64,000 nt of DNA from Apus apus. Lineage: Eukaryota; Chordata; Aves; Apodiformes; Apodidae. The stretch spans positions 3,844,501-3,908,500 of the forward strand of contig NC_067295.1 of assembly GCF_020740795.1 (NCBI RefSeq), read 5' to 3'. Shown here piece by piece: positions 48,801-61,688 of this stretch. The notes beneath the pieces are model-generated. The model ran no database searches, was not told where the DNA came from, and saw only the letters and a program-made list of their open reading frames with translations. A program made the position numbers and the translations under genes. Numbering within the stretch: the first letter of the stretch is position 1; each line of letters starts with the position of its first letter.

Positions 48801-51800
48801 GGAGAACAGCCTCTCCACAATGCACACATCTTCTGTGTCAGCTGAGGAACCACAGTATCGAGGGAAAAACACAGAGGGAGATTTTAGGGAAGAAGAATGA
48901 TCAACAGGAAACACTAAGAAAATACAATCTAACACCACAACGTTCTGCCCCAACAGCTCAGAGTGGAAGTGGGATGCAGGACACGTTTTAAAAGCAGAAA
49001 ATCTACCCAGTAAATGCTGATCTACAAAGACTTCCCACCTCCCTCCCCCCCAGCTGTCAGGCAAGTTTACACTTCAGAACAGAGCAGCCACTCCCCCCTG
49101 CCCAAGATCCAATAGAAAAAAAATATTCCAAAAGATACAAAACCCAGCAAATTCTCAAGCTCCAGAATCTTACAATCTTCTCTTATCTCTGCAGCAATCT
49201 AGGAAAGCAACAGGTTTTGCTGTTTCAGGCTGTGTGTGTACCTTTTGTTGCTTTTAAAGCTCTACTATGCATGGAAGGGCTTTTGATGACCAAAACCCCT
49301 GGAATTTCTGCATACCTCTCCATGAAGAAAGAAAGGTTGGTAAACTTGTTTATCATAAGACTTCCTCAGCCACTGAGTAGTATTTTTCATCTCTCACCTG
49401 ACAGTCCCTAAAACCAGCCTGTGCAGGAATCAAATGTAAAAATGTCTGGGTAGCCATAAAGCAGCATTGCTTTTGTCACATGTTCTGCTGTGGAAGCACT
49501 GGAGGCAAAGGAGGCGCAAGAGTCACCATTCAAAATGTGGGAAAGACAGAAGGGACAATAGCTCAGGATCTCTGGGAAAGAAGCTCCTTCAGAGGATTTG
49601 ATTATAGTACAGTATTGGACCAAGCTGGTAGGAGCCCAAGTCCCTCCACAGCATTTACCCTGGCATGTGTGATTCCCTCTCCCATCCCCTGAAGCTCCCC
49701 TCCAAAAACCCCAGAGATACAGTGGACAGGTTTCCCAGCAGGAGAAAGCTGGCCAGAGTTTCACCACTCCCTGCAGCTCTCCCACAGCTACCAGCTCCAT
49801 CTGTCCTTCCATTACAGAACAGAATCAAGACCTGAAGTCTTTGGCCTTGATCCCCCAAAACAGCCACACTTTCCAGAAGTCAGTATCTGGATGAGCTCAA
49901 TGCTCAACACATTCCAAGCAGTAAAACTGCCAGTAAAAACAACAAAAAAAAAGAGAAGCTTATTTCTGAAGGCTTCTGTTTTGGCCAAAAGACACATTAA
50001 GTAATTGGCACTGTTCTTGTCACCAATGATAAAAATTCCCTGAAAAAAAGCTCTGCCCAACATCCTCAGCATATGACAATGTCATCACTGTGTGACATGT
50101 CTGCTTTGAAAGTGCTTTTTCTGGGCAGTTATTTCAAGAAAAAGGACAGAAAATATTTAATGTTCTACATTCTTTTAAGCTGGAGAAAGAAACAGCTCTC
50201 TTATGGAAAAGGAGCAGGTTTATACAAGGCATTTTCAGGATTTTATGCAACAGAATTGACTTTTATCAAAAGCTCATATTTAATATGGTACTTTTCCAGA
50301 AAAGACAAAAGAGCTAATAGAGGCTTTGAAAATTTCATTTTCTTGCTTTGGCAAGAGGGATAATGCATTTTAGTAATTACTTTGTTTTCAAGGAATTGTT
50401 CTTTACTTTCCTGATGCCACACACAACACATGAAAAAGACAGAAATCTGCTTCAATGACTTTATGAATCTATGCAATGAAGTCATGCACAGGCTTTCAAA
50501 TGCAGAGGTGCACTGAATCAGACTAGTAACATAAAAAGCTTCTCAAATATTTTACAGTGCAGGTTATCAGCTTTGCAGCTAAGCCTGGAGTCCTTCCTAA
50601 TGATGACATCCTTTTGTAAGAGTCAGCAGACCAGCCCACAGACACCTAAAAACAGCCTGACTGCTCCTGGGTGAGCAAAGCTTCTTTCCCCATGCAGGGA
50701 AAACTGTGGTAAGACAGATCTGCTGGGATTGGATACTCTCCCAGGCAGGAGAACTGGTATTTCAGAGGAGGAACAGCAGCAGAGACTGAGATGGAAAAAG
50801 TGCTGTCCTAAGCTGCACTGATGGGAAGTGGAGGGAAGAGCACTATCAAGAACTAAGCAGTCACAGACAGAAGAAACTTGCAAGAAGAGAACACTGATAA
50901 GGCACAAACAATCCTTCAGCCTCCTGGCAAAGAGACTTACTAAAACACAGGCCTTTAGAGAAAGCTTTGTGATGGGCTCTTAATTAAACTTACTTGAAAA
51001 ATACAGGATGCACCTCTGTTCCTTTGTCTTCCCTAACAGGAAGGAGTGAGAAAAATCTCCTCACAGCTCCCAAGCCATGTACACTTCCTACCAAGCAGCC
51101 ACTCCAGTGCAGTACCAGGCCACGCTGCACATCCTACATCCAGCTGACCCGAATGAATCATGTTTAGAAGCACTAGTTAAGTCCTACAGCAATGCTGCTA
51201 CTCAGGTTTGTTTTTTCTCTTTGTATTTTCTCCTTAACACTACACAAGTGAGCGTTACCAGAACTTGGATCCAAATACAGTGAGAAGAAAAAGAACTGAA
51301 AAATTACTTAAGCATCAGCATTGAGAGGAGAATAAGCAAATACATAACAAGGTTACAGTTTCATAAACACAAGCATGTAGCATCAGACAAGAGCTGGTTA
51401 GAACCAGATAGATTATGATCAGCAGCGCTGTTTATTCCATTGTTAATCCAAGAACATGAAGCATGTTATAAGCATTCATTAAAATCTCCAAGGCACTCTC
51501 CAATCTAATACTTATTTTCACAGGGGGATCAGCTGAGCAGGGACTTAGGTGATTGGTATAAAGTCACAGGAGAAGTCAGTGATGGGAGTAAAGAAACTTC
51601 CCACTATTTTCAGTCTCTCTCTTAAACACCAGACAGCTGGGGCATATTCTGTAGTTTACTTTAGACACTTACATGAGAACTGGTAGATCAGTCTTAGAGA
51701 GGGAGGGGTCTTTAAAAGTGCTCACTCAAAGAGTCATCTTCACTGAGCCTCCTGGGGTGATATCAGGGCAGATACTGTGAGTTCCTAACATGCTACAGAG

Positions 51801-54800
51801 CTCAGGTACCTCAACTCGATAGCATAAAATGGAATTCAAGCCACCCATTAACCAGTACAACCAGACCATGACTCAAAGAGGCAGATGTAGCTGCAACACC
51901 ATTTAACTTGACCACAGGTGCCTAATTTGAACCTCACAATTACTTCTCCCCATTCGCTGTGTGTACCATCAGGCTGTCACCACAGGTAGCATGGGATCTG
52001 AATCACACACCACTTCCAAACTTAAGATGCCACAGGGTCAGGTCACTTAGGGAATGGAGTCTGAAGACAACTCTGTTGTGTAGTGTGATACATTGGGATA
52101 GAAATGCTGACATCACAGCTCTTGGTACCATCTGTTCCCGTGGACTTTATAAGAAAGCAGGGATACTCATGCATAGCATTCATAGCTTACTTATTAGCAC
52201 TTCAAAAAAAAAAAAAAAGGGGGGGAGCTGATGAACTGCTGGCAAAACAGAGGACACCACTTCTCCCTCAAGCCTCCCTCCATTTCACCTGACATCCTAA
52301 TCAATTGTGATTAGTATTGAAAAGTTAGGGGAATTTGCATTACTCACCCTTTTGGATGAGTAAACCTGCAGCTATCACTCTAACAAGTCTTTTTCTAACA
52401 GCAAATATTAGGATTAAGGAAAAAGATAATAAAGGCTTTGTTGTTGGTTGTTGTTTTTTTTTATTTGATAATGGTCTATTAGTCATTGTCTGTCCCAAAA
52501 GCCAGTATAAAGACCTAAAAGACACACTCTCACACCAGTGATTTGTTTTTTATGCTCAGCTACTACATAGTCTGGCTACTGGACATAAAATTAGAAAAGC
52601 AAAGAGTTGTTCTTGTAGCTATTACTAAATTTCACAACATATCAGCTAAATTTAAATACAAAAGACTGACATACAGTTTTACCCTGCTACTTGTTTTGTA
52701 TTTGTGTCATATTTCATCATATACTTAAGGTTCCTCCTATGTCAATTTCAAACCACCTGTGAAAAAATGAAACATGTCTTACTCTTCCCAAATTAAGCCA
52801 ACTGAAGGGATAAGAAAAAAACCCAACCAGATACTCACTGCATTCATAGATCTGCTCTAATTTGTCCACAGAAGAAAGAGAGAAGAATTTGTAGCCTGAT
52901 TTACTGCCAACTGCAAGGGATCTGAAAAAGAAACAAGCCAGTCAGGAACATAAATGAAATCAGTCATTAATTACCCTTGGATAGACTCTTACCCTATTCT
53001 GAGACTCCAGTTGGGTTAGCTCAGTAAGAAAAGGATTAAAAACCTTGAGCAAAAAATCCACCACAGACACACACGGCTTCCTCAACTCTGGAAAGGCCAA
53101 ACAGCTTCAGAATTACCCCAGGTGTGCAATCCTGCTTCACATTTTATGAAATAAGAGTTCACAGCTTAATGTAAGCCTACTGCCCAATTCATACTGGTGA
53201 TCTCTCCACACAAACTTAGTGTGGAGGACAGATGATGACTTGAATCATGTAATACAAACCAATTACATCATTGCCTCATCATTAGAGGTGACCTCCAAGA
53301 CCTTTTAAACTGGGATTGTCTGGGGATTTTTTTGCTCTTTATAATGTAACCTTCTCCAACTACTCCAAAAGAATGCTCATATTAAAAGAAAAAATAAGGA
53401 ATTATAGATTGCTATTTCTAGTTTTCTCTGGGTTCATTTAATGATCTTCTAGCACCTCCAAAGAACACTGTTAGGTCTAAGTAGTAAAACTACTCCTGCT
53501 GAATCTTTGATCAGAGGCACCCTCTTAAAAATGCTAGGCACTGATGTTAAACAGATTTTAACAATGGCAGAACATTAAAAAAACAACTACAAACCCTTCT
53601 TTCCTCCATTACACTTCTCACACTTAGGTCACAGACCATTTAATTGCTTTTTCAGTCAGAGTCAAAGAAAAGTCTTAAATTTGTGCTAGAAAAACCTCTA
53701 GGCTTGCCTTGCAGGTCTTTACAGCAGACAACGGCACATTCTTATTTTCCCCTCCCCAGGCAGAGGATGATTTTATGCCACAGAAAAAGAAAACTAACAG
53801 TCAATACAGTTGTGCAGAATTGTATTAGCATGCTTAGAGTTCACAAATTTCTTACTGCCAAGACACATGGAGTAAAACTAATTAAATTCCAATAAAATGT
53901 ATTCTCATTTGCCAAACTGTGGCAAGTAATTTGATACAAGGTTTAAACTCAACCCTGCCAATCACGCTGCCAAAACACCCTCTGAACTCAGCAAGATGAT
54001 TCTCTCTAATTCAAATGCACTAATCAGTAATTCTGCAGTTAGAATACAACACAGATTCCTAGATTTCTTGGTCTGTCTTTTCCTCTCCTGGCTCTAAAGT
54101 GAACCCTTTATAAACTCCAAGGTACCCAGAAGATCAAAAAAATCGTTCCTCACATGGTTTACCCTCTGGAATTAAAATCAACTGATGGTATGACCTTCTC
54201 TTCTAGAAAAAAAATCACAGCTGGCACAGTTTGGTTAAGAAACTATATTTGAGAAGGTTCAAACCTTCAAATTAAAACATGCACCATCCAGGCAAGAGAA
54301 GGAAGGCTCCCCAGATTCAATAATCAAGATATTGAAAAAAACATATTAGGCGTAAAAGACAGAGGAGCAACTATAAAGCAACATTTCATTGCTGCTCCTC
54401 TAAGTCACTGTAGAAATTCTGAGTTTAATTTTACTTCAGACAAAATTATTATGTCCAGCAGACTGTATCTGATTAGTTGCCAAAGATGCTGCAGGGTTTT
54501 TCCTCAATAACTTTATTACAACGCCATGAAAATTCAAATCCTGTGACAAAAATATGAAACTGTAATTTGGAGGGGAAAAAAAAAGTAATGAGATAGCTTT
54601 TCCTTAGCTCACCTACTGCCTCCCTCAAAAGAAAGTTTAGCAAGGAACGACATTAGAACTGTCACTTCACAAAGGTAAACAAGCACTCAGCTGAGTTAAA
54701 AATAAATGGTCACAAGACTCCTTGCAATATAAAGGTTCTACAAAAGACAGAGGATGATCTACTCATGGAGAATCCCACCTGTGAGGGCATTACCAGGCAG

Positions 54801-57800
54801 AAGAGACTTCTGCATTTCACAGGGTAAAATAAGGAATATTGCTCTATCATTCTCTTATCAACAGTATCACTGAAACCAGTAAACAAGCCCCTCTTTCTTG
54901 TCATGTGGACTAGCTGTGCTTCTCAAGAAGCTTTAGACAAAGGTGGAAGCAAGCTGCACACATGAAAAAAATCACTAGACAGAGCAGAAGCCCAAACAAA
55001 GCAGCACGGAACAGACCTTTCCACCCACAACTGCTTTTTGTTATTTCTTTCAGGATCAACGTGAAGAAGTCACAAATCATTTGTTTACACAGGAGAGTTT
55101 GAGTCAGTATAATTAAACCCATTTCAGTACACAAGCATAACTGCAAAACAACCCATTTTTCTTCTAGAAAAGCATTCATGGCTTGGGAGGATTTGGATTC
55201 GTTTGTGGTTTTTTTGTTGCTTTTTTTTTTTTCATGTACTCTCAAATTACTTCTTATGAAACTATTGGAAAAAGGCTTTTTATATGTAATAAGAAAACTC
55301 ACTACGCTGAGTTATACCAGCATCATCATCATGATTTAAATCCCCCATCTTCCCCCACACTGATATTACACTTAAGCCCTTAAGACACCTGGTAGGTATC
55401 TAAATGACCAAACCTCACAAAACAAGCATCTAGGCAAAATTACCTCATCTTCAAAAGAAAGTGCAACCATATGGGGAAGAAATATGATCAATAAGTAATT
55501 CAGCCATTGCTCAAATAGACAGTGGCCAACAAGAAGCTACTGTAGTTTATCTGAAGCTCCTTTTACAATGTGGGTGTTATGCTTTATTAGCACCAATTTT
55601 CAGAAACCGATGAGAGACTGAAATTGAAAATAAAATCAATACCCAAAAATGGCCTTTTTCCCTTCTAACATTATGCTACACACAGGTGGCTTTTTAGTTC
55701 TATTAAGTGTAGCCTCTATTACACACCTTAGATTGTAGCCTTTGAGCTATTTCATCATTAAGGTTGTCTACTCAGTACAAAATTACCAATGTAGCCATGA
55801 TTTATGAAACTGTGTTTACATGTTTTTTTCAAAGATAATACTGAAGTCTGATCCAAGACTACCTAAATCTTGAGAGAGTATTTTCAAGAGCAACTGTAAT
55901 AAATAATTAAAAATAACCTCATCAAGCAGCCAGTTTGATGAGATATTTCATATACTTGTTCCAAGAAGCTGACATTCACTGTAAGTGCACTCACCTAAAG
56001 TGAGAAATCAGCTGATTCCATCTCTCTGGCTCTTTAGAAACAAGTTTTTTCAGATGGTTTAGAATCATACGGGTTTTCTTTTGCTCCTCTAATATACATA
56101 CAAAGGAAGAAAACCAGTTTTTCCCTTTCTGTATCATAAAGGAACTTAATTAATAATCAGAAATATTCTACATTAATCAGGATGATCCTACTAAGGGCAG
56201 CTCTCTCAGATTAAAATCAATTGCAAATGCAGTATAAACATCTCTAGAAGTCACTATTATTTTATATAACTAATTAATTGAACTACTTTCATTATGATAC
56301 AGTCTCATTATACTAATGCTCCACCTTGTTTCAAAACCAATGTAAATCTCCAATGACAAAATGCTTTGTGAACAAAGGCTTATGATAAAGAGGGGGAAAA
56401 ATAACAATAAGAAAAATAAATTACTTAAGAGGAGAATTACTTAGAAACCTACTTTGCTTTATTTCCCCCTCCCAAATGCCTGCTGAAACCAAAGTTGTAA
56501 CATCTTACAGACATGTCTTAAAAGAAAGGTCAAGAATGTCATTATTTTGGACAAGAGCTAAATACAGAAACTCACAGGGTCAACAGGCTGCTCAGCAACA
56601 CTGACAAGCCACGGGAGATTTCCCCATTGTTCTTTTAGAAGAAGAAAACCCACACAAACGTAAATCTGCTACAGCAAAAGAAGACCACACTTGCTCATCA
56701 ATTAACATGCAGCAATAGGCTGAGACAACCAAGTTCATAATCCAAGTAAACATCCCTGCTCTCAGGCCAAACTGTCACACACTGCAGAACAGCTCCTCTG
56801 GCAGGCCCACCCCAGCTGTGAGCTCCACTGTAACAGCAGCAAGTAACACCACCCAGGATTGCTTCTCACAGCTGCCTTCCCTGAGCACCAGAGCTACCTG
56901 ATTGCTCCTTCCTTCCTTTTTTTGGCTTAGCTTTAAAGCCTCCTTGGAATATAGAGCTCTCCTGTCCTCAAGGATCGTGGGTGAATGACACCTGAACCTA
57001 GGAGAAACAAAGGCAGAGGAGTGAATGCTCAGCACCTAACTCCTGTTCCTCTCAGTACAAGCAGATAACTACAGAGACCCAAACATCACCTGGTAAGGGA
57101 ACTGTACATGCTACACAACTTGTGAGCTCTAAGCACTTGCTTAGAACACAGAAGCAAACTGATTTGGGAAAAAAAAAAAGGCAGAATTAAATCAGAAAGA
57201 ACAGATAATATGGACAGGTTGCTGTCACATGTAACTCCAGGCATAAATGAAAGCTGAGACTAAAGACGACTCTGTAAATAAGGTACATGTCTTCATTAGA
57301 AATCCAGATGCAAGGCTTGGTTTTGTCCTTTATCAGCAGTCTGTTTACAGAACTACAGTGACTGTTTTGTTTCCAAGTCCTGTCACTTGATTACTTCTTT
57401 TTAAAAAGGTAACTAAGACTTCTCTACAGCCTGTTGACTTGCATATATGTCACAAGTAGGCTCTTCAGGTGTTTGTTTTTTTTAATCATTGTTTTTAAAA
57501 TTGAATCTGAAGACTGTGTAATTTTAAAGTTTGTCCAAAGGCCTTCTCTGGCAATATTTGTGTAGCAATTTAAAGACTGCAAGTTTTACCTATTTTATAG
57601 ATAAACATAAGCTTACAGTTCTTGATGTTATGCTTTGCTTAAAAAGTTACAAACTTCTGTTACATTATGCATTTCCCTTGTGGGTTTTAAAGCTTGTACA
57701 AGTTTGTGAGGTGAGATTAATTCTTCATAAATGTATCTGAGCTCAGTTCCAGTAGTTATCCCATAAGCAATACAAACAGCACTCAGACTTCAGTGGTCCT

Positions 57801-60800
57801 TCTTATCAAATATATATCCTTAAACATTTCTAAATACTAAAACACACCCAGCACTGAGGTCACCTACAAGTTTCTCCTGCCTGGTTTTGCTAGGATAGTT
57901 GAATTCTGATCAGTTCCTTCACTTTTATCTGCAAGCTGGAGCTTCTGCCTCTTCATCAGAGACTGCCAGTCATGCTGAGTTGTGCAATGATTGATTCACT
58001 AGGGAAAAGGGCTAGGTCCAAAACAAGCACACTAACATCTTCTGAAAACGACCTTCTCCATGTCTTTTACTTAATGAAAACATCTTGTATCAAAGAGAAG
58101 CCACAAACCAACAGCTTCTGCTGTGTTATAGGTGGAGTGTTTTCAGGCAGAGCTCCAGACCCAGCCAGTAACTCCACACTCTCATGTAAATAAAGCTTAG
58201 GGCAATATGGAATAAAGAGGCAAGACAGCACTTGCAACAAGTAGATACTCCTCCAAGAGACAATGTCACTACAAGCAGCATCCATGAATGAACATGAGAA
58301 AAGTGCTAGGTCTGAAACAAAGTAAGAAAAGCAAGATACCTGCTTCACTTCCCAGGGATTGCAACCACTGGGAAAAGCAACAGCAACATTTTCTAACTAC
58401 TTCTGACTAAGCCACCATGAAGCTCATCTCCTTCCTACAGGAGGCAGGAATTAACTGCCAATCTTTCCTAAAACCTAGAAAAAGTTAGCTGGATACCTAC
58501 TTTGACCAGCAACAAGTGCCATCTTTTCCTATTACAAGGCAATTGGCTCTACTGTCTAGGTAAGCAAGACACATTTGAGCCTAAGTGGAACTGGCACCTT
58601 ATTGAAGGTAAAAGTTTTAACTGTAATAACACTGCACTCATGTCATTTATTTTCCAGTTTTGTCTGTCAGCTCTTTTTCTAATTGCTGAAGCACACCTCA
58701 AAACATGATGGGAGCTCTGCTGACTGGGAAGATGTAAACAAAGTTTGCCTTTCATAAACTGGCTGAAAGAATATGCATTTGTTTACCTTGCCTGTCTGGA
58801 AAACAACTCCAGTTACTTGTAATTATAAGCTGAAAATAAGCAACCTTTCTGAGACCCACCATGGGAAAGTGGAATTCATTCCTATTAAGGAATCCATTCC
58901 TATTAAGTGTTTTCTCTCCCAATAAGTGGTGATGATCTAGATATCCAGAAGAGCAGACTAATAAACTCTGGGAGCTGATTTCTTGTTTCTCTATTCAAAC
59001 AAGAACAGAGCAGGGAAAAAAGGGGGGAAAAAAAAGAAAAAACAAATACATTTTAGTATAAGGAACTGCCACAACCACTCAATTCTACTCAGTTTGAGAA
59101 CTAGAATGCAACTTGGTTATTTGGGTTTCTTACCACATTAGGCAAAGTGTGTTAGTAAGAAGCTGCTTGGAAGAATGTCTCCAAGACTGATTGTTTTATA
59201 CTTACTACTTTTCTTGGAGATATTTCTCTCGAGACACACTATTAGAAAGAGGGGATACTTATTCCATATCATCCAACCATCTCACCTGCCTCCAAATGAG
59301 GGGCTTTTTTATTATTCTTGTAATTTTGAGACAAAAAATTACCCACCAGGAACCTTTTTCTACTTATGCTGTTTCTATAATGGATATTTGAAATTTCAAA
59401 AAAAAATGCCAAGATGACAAGGAAAGATTTTGTATCCCAAGATTTTGAATTACAGAGGTCAGGTCTGGATCACATAAAAAGCTAAACCAAACCATCACCA
59501 AAATTATCTTGTCAGCTAATCTAAAAATATATATATAAATAATTTCTTAATCTACCCATACAATAGGCATGAGAATGCTGAAAGCCAACAGAAACAACAC
59601 TTTCTAGATACTCATAAAAATGAAATGGGAACAGTAGTGAAGTTGCATACGCAGTTGAGGATTAGAAGGGAAAGAAATAATTAGCCACTTGTCCTTTTCC
59701 ACCCCCCCATAAACTTCAAGTTAAAAAGGATTTACACTTTAGTCTTCCTTGAAGAAAACTTTCAAGGTATAAAAGCCAAAGATGACCTAGAGAAGCTTAT
59801 TTGCTTTCTTTTCACTCCTGTCTTGGGTTTGTTCTCAAGTCAGGCCTGCAGCTCTCTTGTTCAGATGAATATTTTTTAACTACAGCTTGGTGGTCTTTTA
59901 AATATATCCAGCTCTCCACAAAGCTGAGGTGTAAGGAGGCAGTAGCTTTGAGGAAGGAGAAATAGTAAAGCTTCTAGATCACAAGGCTGGACAGCACAGT
60001 TTAGCTGGTAAAATTATATGACCTTTATAAACTGCAAAAGAAAGAGGTGACAGTTATTACTACTTGTTTTATCTAACAATAGGTATAAAATGGATGGTAC
60101 CTGAGCAAAACACGGGCATGTTTTATAAGCACAATGACAGAGTGAGCTGTGCAGGGTGCTCAGTGAAAACACACAAAAAGAGGTTGCAAAAGTCTCTGGC
60201 TTGAATCAACACAAGGGTAATGATTTACTTACAAATACATAGGAGACTATTGCTTCCCCCCCATCATCTACCCTGACTTATTTACCATGAAACCTTGTCC
60301 CAATCTATCCAGCTCCACTCATTCACCCCCAACAACACCTACATAGGCCAACAGAGCGTCTCCTTCTCCAGTGTGACCTTTCTCCTCAATCTTGGCAGTC
60401 ACCATAAATCATCTTCTCATCCTCACAATTCCCATATGCCACAGTACATGCTGAAGACAGTCAAGGACCTCTCTTGTGAGGACAAGATATTGTGGCTTGG
60501 AAAGCAAACAAAAAAGTTGTTAAAATAAAAAAAAAATCACCACCACACATGTGGGTTATGTCCTGTGATGCCAAGCTGAGATCATTTCCTCTTACTCACT
60601 TCCTAAAACCAAACCCCTCCTTTCTTGAGTACCAGTTCTTTCAGTTACTGCCCCCCAGTTTCATCTCTTAGGTATTTAAGGCAGTGGAATCTTTATAGGA
60701 TCTTTACTGCTCCAACTATTAGAGACTTCTTAAACTAAAACATATTGTTCTTTAATATCCTATGTAAAAACTAATATGCACCAATTAATCTAAATAACCT

Positions 60801-61688
60801 GCAAAGGTTAAATAATTTGCAAGAAGTGCAGCACAAGCTACGTGACCCTTTCTAGAACTGACACCCAGTAAATGCAATTTCAAAGACTACAGGAGAAAGT
60901 ATTCTTTTTCAAAATCAAACCCAAAAGTTGCATGGGCTTATAAAAATATCTTTAAGTCATTCTGCTTCAACACAGAGAGTAAGTGAAAATTAAAAAGCTG
61001 TATGAGAAGACAGCTACAAGAAGCTTTGGGATAAAGTCCGTGCACCTCCTGGAAGATCTGGGTCTTCACGTTATCTCAGTGTCTCCTAAGATCTGGACAT
61101 TGTCAAGAAGCAGAAACCGCCCTCCCTCCCCTTCCCAAGGCAACAAAGAGCAATGCCTTGCAAGTGCAAGAAGGAAAAGCTCCCCAGGGCACCAACCCGG
61201 GGGAGGGAGAAGCCAACACGCTGCAAGCACAGCTGGAGCAGCCCATTAGCCCTCTGCTACGTGTCCCCAGGGGAGCGGCCTCACCCCCCGCAGCTCCACA
61301 CACGCACCGGAGGGGAGCGGGAGTTCCCACCCCCGCCGCTGCGGGGATGAGGGGGACCCCGGCCCCGCTGCGCGGCAGGGAGGGCAGCGGCTGCCGCGGA
61401 GCCCCCGGCGACGGGAAGAGGGGGCACCAGGGAGGGGCTCGGGAACCCGCCACGGCCCCCGCACCGGCCAGGCCCCCTCAGCTGCCCCTTCCCGCGGGCC
61501 GGGACACCCCGCTCGGGCCGGGACACCCCGCTCGGGCCGGGACACCCCGCTCGGGCCGGGCTCTCCCCCTCAGAACGAGCCCCCCTCACGTCAGGCCGAG
61601 CGCCGCCCCCTTACGTGTTGTCCTGGTTGAAGTTGGCGAAGAGCAGATGGCCGCTGCCGGCGTCGCCGCTCTGGCTGGCCAAGTTCAT
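39737..61688 (-). CDS. WIPI2: WIPI2, complete, 436 residues (12 coding exons)
   Basis: PROPPIN beta-propeller that binds PI3P on the forming autophagosome and recruits ATG16L1. Exons, 5' to 3': 61688-61615, 52921-52839, 48841-48672, 47585-47489, 46884-46787, 46339-46247, 45448-45378, 44454-44347, 43607-43443, 42083-41976, 40813-40683, 39849-39737. The total is 1,311 bp with consistent phase at all 11 junctions, and 436 residues equals the common human isoform (WIPI2b). The lipid-binding FRRG motif is at residues 223-226. Arg108 and Arg125, which I recall as the ATG16L1 contact residues, are present (LNRQ and HNIRDM). The C-terminal tail is acidic and ends PPMILRTD. The start codon has GCC before ATG. 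Confidence 0.97.
40683..40813 (-). CDS. WIPI2: WIPI2 exon 11
   Basis: 131 bp; acceptor TGGCAG, donor CATG|GTAAGG. It encodes [40 protein letters not shown] and TRH, the disordered C-terminal region. Confidence 0.95.
41976..42083 (-). CDS. WIPI2: WIPI2 exon 10
   Basis: 108 bp; acceptor TTCTAG, donor AA|GTAAGT. It encodes [20 protein letters not shown] and [15 protein letters not shown], the last propeller strands. Confidence 0.95.
42190..42625 (-). mobile_element. CR1 LINE fragment, reverse, longest copy
   Basis: About 430 bp starting with GGAATCATAGAATCACAGAC and containing TTGGAAGAGACC and AAGAATTTCCTCCTAATGTC, then TCTCTTCTCCAGGCTGAACA. It is in a WIPI2 intron. Confidence 0.94.
43443..43607 (-). 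CDS. WIPI2: WIPI2 exon 9
   Basis: 165 bp; acceptor TTGTAG, donor AC|GTGAGT. It encodes [40 protein letters not shown] and [14 protein letters not shown], including the membrane-insertion loop region between blades 6 and 7. Confidence 0.95.
44347..44454 (-). CDS. WIPI2: WIPI2 exon 8
   Basis: 108 bp; acceptor CCCCAG, donor AA|GTAGGT. It encodes [20 protein letters not shown] and [16 protein letters not shown]. Confidence 0.95.
45378..45448 (-). CDS. WIPI2: WIPI2 exon 7: FRRG lipid-binding motif
   Basis: 71 bp; acceptor TTACAG, donor AG|GTAAAG. It encodes [20 protein letters not shown] and GVK. The F-R-R-G at residues 223-226 binds phosphoinositide from two sides of the propeller. Confidence 0.97.
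46247..46339 (-). CDS. WIPI2: WIPI2 exon 6
   Basis: 93 bp, 31 complete codons; acceptor CTGCAG, donor AAG|GTAAGG. It encodes [20 protein letters not shown] and [11 protein letters not shown], the typical PROPPIN H-x-S-x-L-A-x-L-x-F-x-x-x-G blade. Confidence 0.96.
46787..46884 (-). CDS. WIPI2: WIPI2 exon 5
   Basis: 98 bp; acceptor TTCTAG, donor CTG|GTAAGG. It encodes [20 protein letters not shown] and [12 protein letters not shown]. Confidence 0.96.
47489..47585 (-). CDS. WIPI2: WIPI2 exon 4
   Basis: 97 bp; acceptor GTCTAG, donor CAG|GTAAGT. It encodes [20 protein letters not shown] and [12 protein letters not shown]; Arg125 is the Arg of NIRD. Confidence 0.96.
48098..48158 (+). mobile_element. 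CR1 LINE 3' tail
   Basis: GTGGTTGGACTCGATGATCT ... TTTTCCAACCTAAGTGATTC and TGTGATTCTG. A second, shorter tail ending ATTCTATGATTCTATGA lies at 48196-48234. Confidence 0.85.
48672..48841 (-). CDS. WIPI2: WIPI2 exon 3
   Basis: 170 bp; acceptor CCTCAG, donor CAG|GTGAGT. It encodes [40 protein letters not shown] and [10 protein letters not shown], with Arg108 in LNRQ. Confidence 0.96.
48842..52838 (-). other. WIPI2: WIPI2 intron 2 (4.0 kb)
   Basis: AT-rich single-copy DNA. A run of A and G lies at 52206-52227. No exon or RNA gene was recognised. Confidence 0.6.
52839..52921 (-). CDS. WIPI2: WIPI2 exon 2
   Basis: 83 bp; acceptor TTTCAG, donor GCA|GTGAGT. It encodes [20 protein letters not shown] and LEQIYEC, first propeller blade. 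Confidence 0.95.
55995..56088 (-). other. Candidate cryptic/alternative WIPI2 exon, 94 bp
   Basis: Flanked on the - strand by a pyrimidine-rich acceptor (TTTTCTTCCTTTG ... TATTAG) and a strong donor (TTTAG|GTGAGT). Its frame [20 protein letters not shown] joins in frame to exon 2 (HFR then SLAVGSKSG). Translated from exon 1 it is out of frame and reaches a TAA. It therefore needs its own upstream start, such as the internal ATG at MILNHLKK. Coding status is inferred. Confidence 0.4.
61496..61560. repeat. Tandem repeat, 19-bp unit
   Basis: Three exact copies of GGGCCGGGACACCCCGCTC (61496-61514, 61515-61533, 61534-61552) plus a partial fourth, on the edge of the WIPI2 CpG island within intron 1. 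Confidence 0.95.
61615..61688 (-). CDS. WIPI2: WIPI2 exon 1
   Basis: 74 coding bp; ATG at 61688-61686; encodes [20 protein letters not shown] and NQDN, then two bases of the next Thr codon. Donor AC|GTAAGG. Reading past the donor gives TAA at once, so an extended exon 1 is not possible. Confidence 0.96.

Larger units (their letters stand above)
52922..61614 (-). other. WIPI2: WIPI2 intron 1 (8.7 kb)
   Basis: AT-rich, low-repeat DNA. One candidate cryptic exon is at 55995-56088. A CAT trinucleotide run lies at 55319-55331, and there are many short A/T runs. No tRNA, snoRNA or transposon was recognised. Confidence 0.6.
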
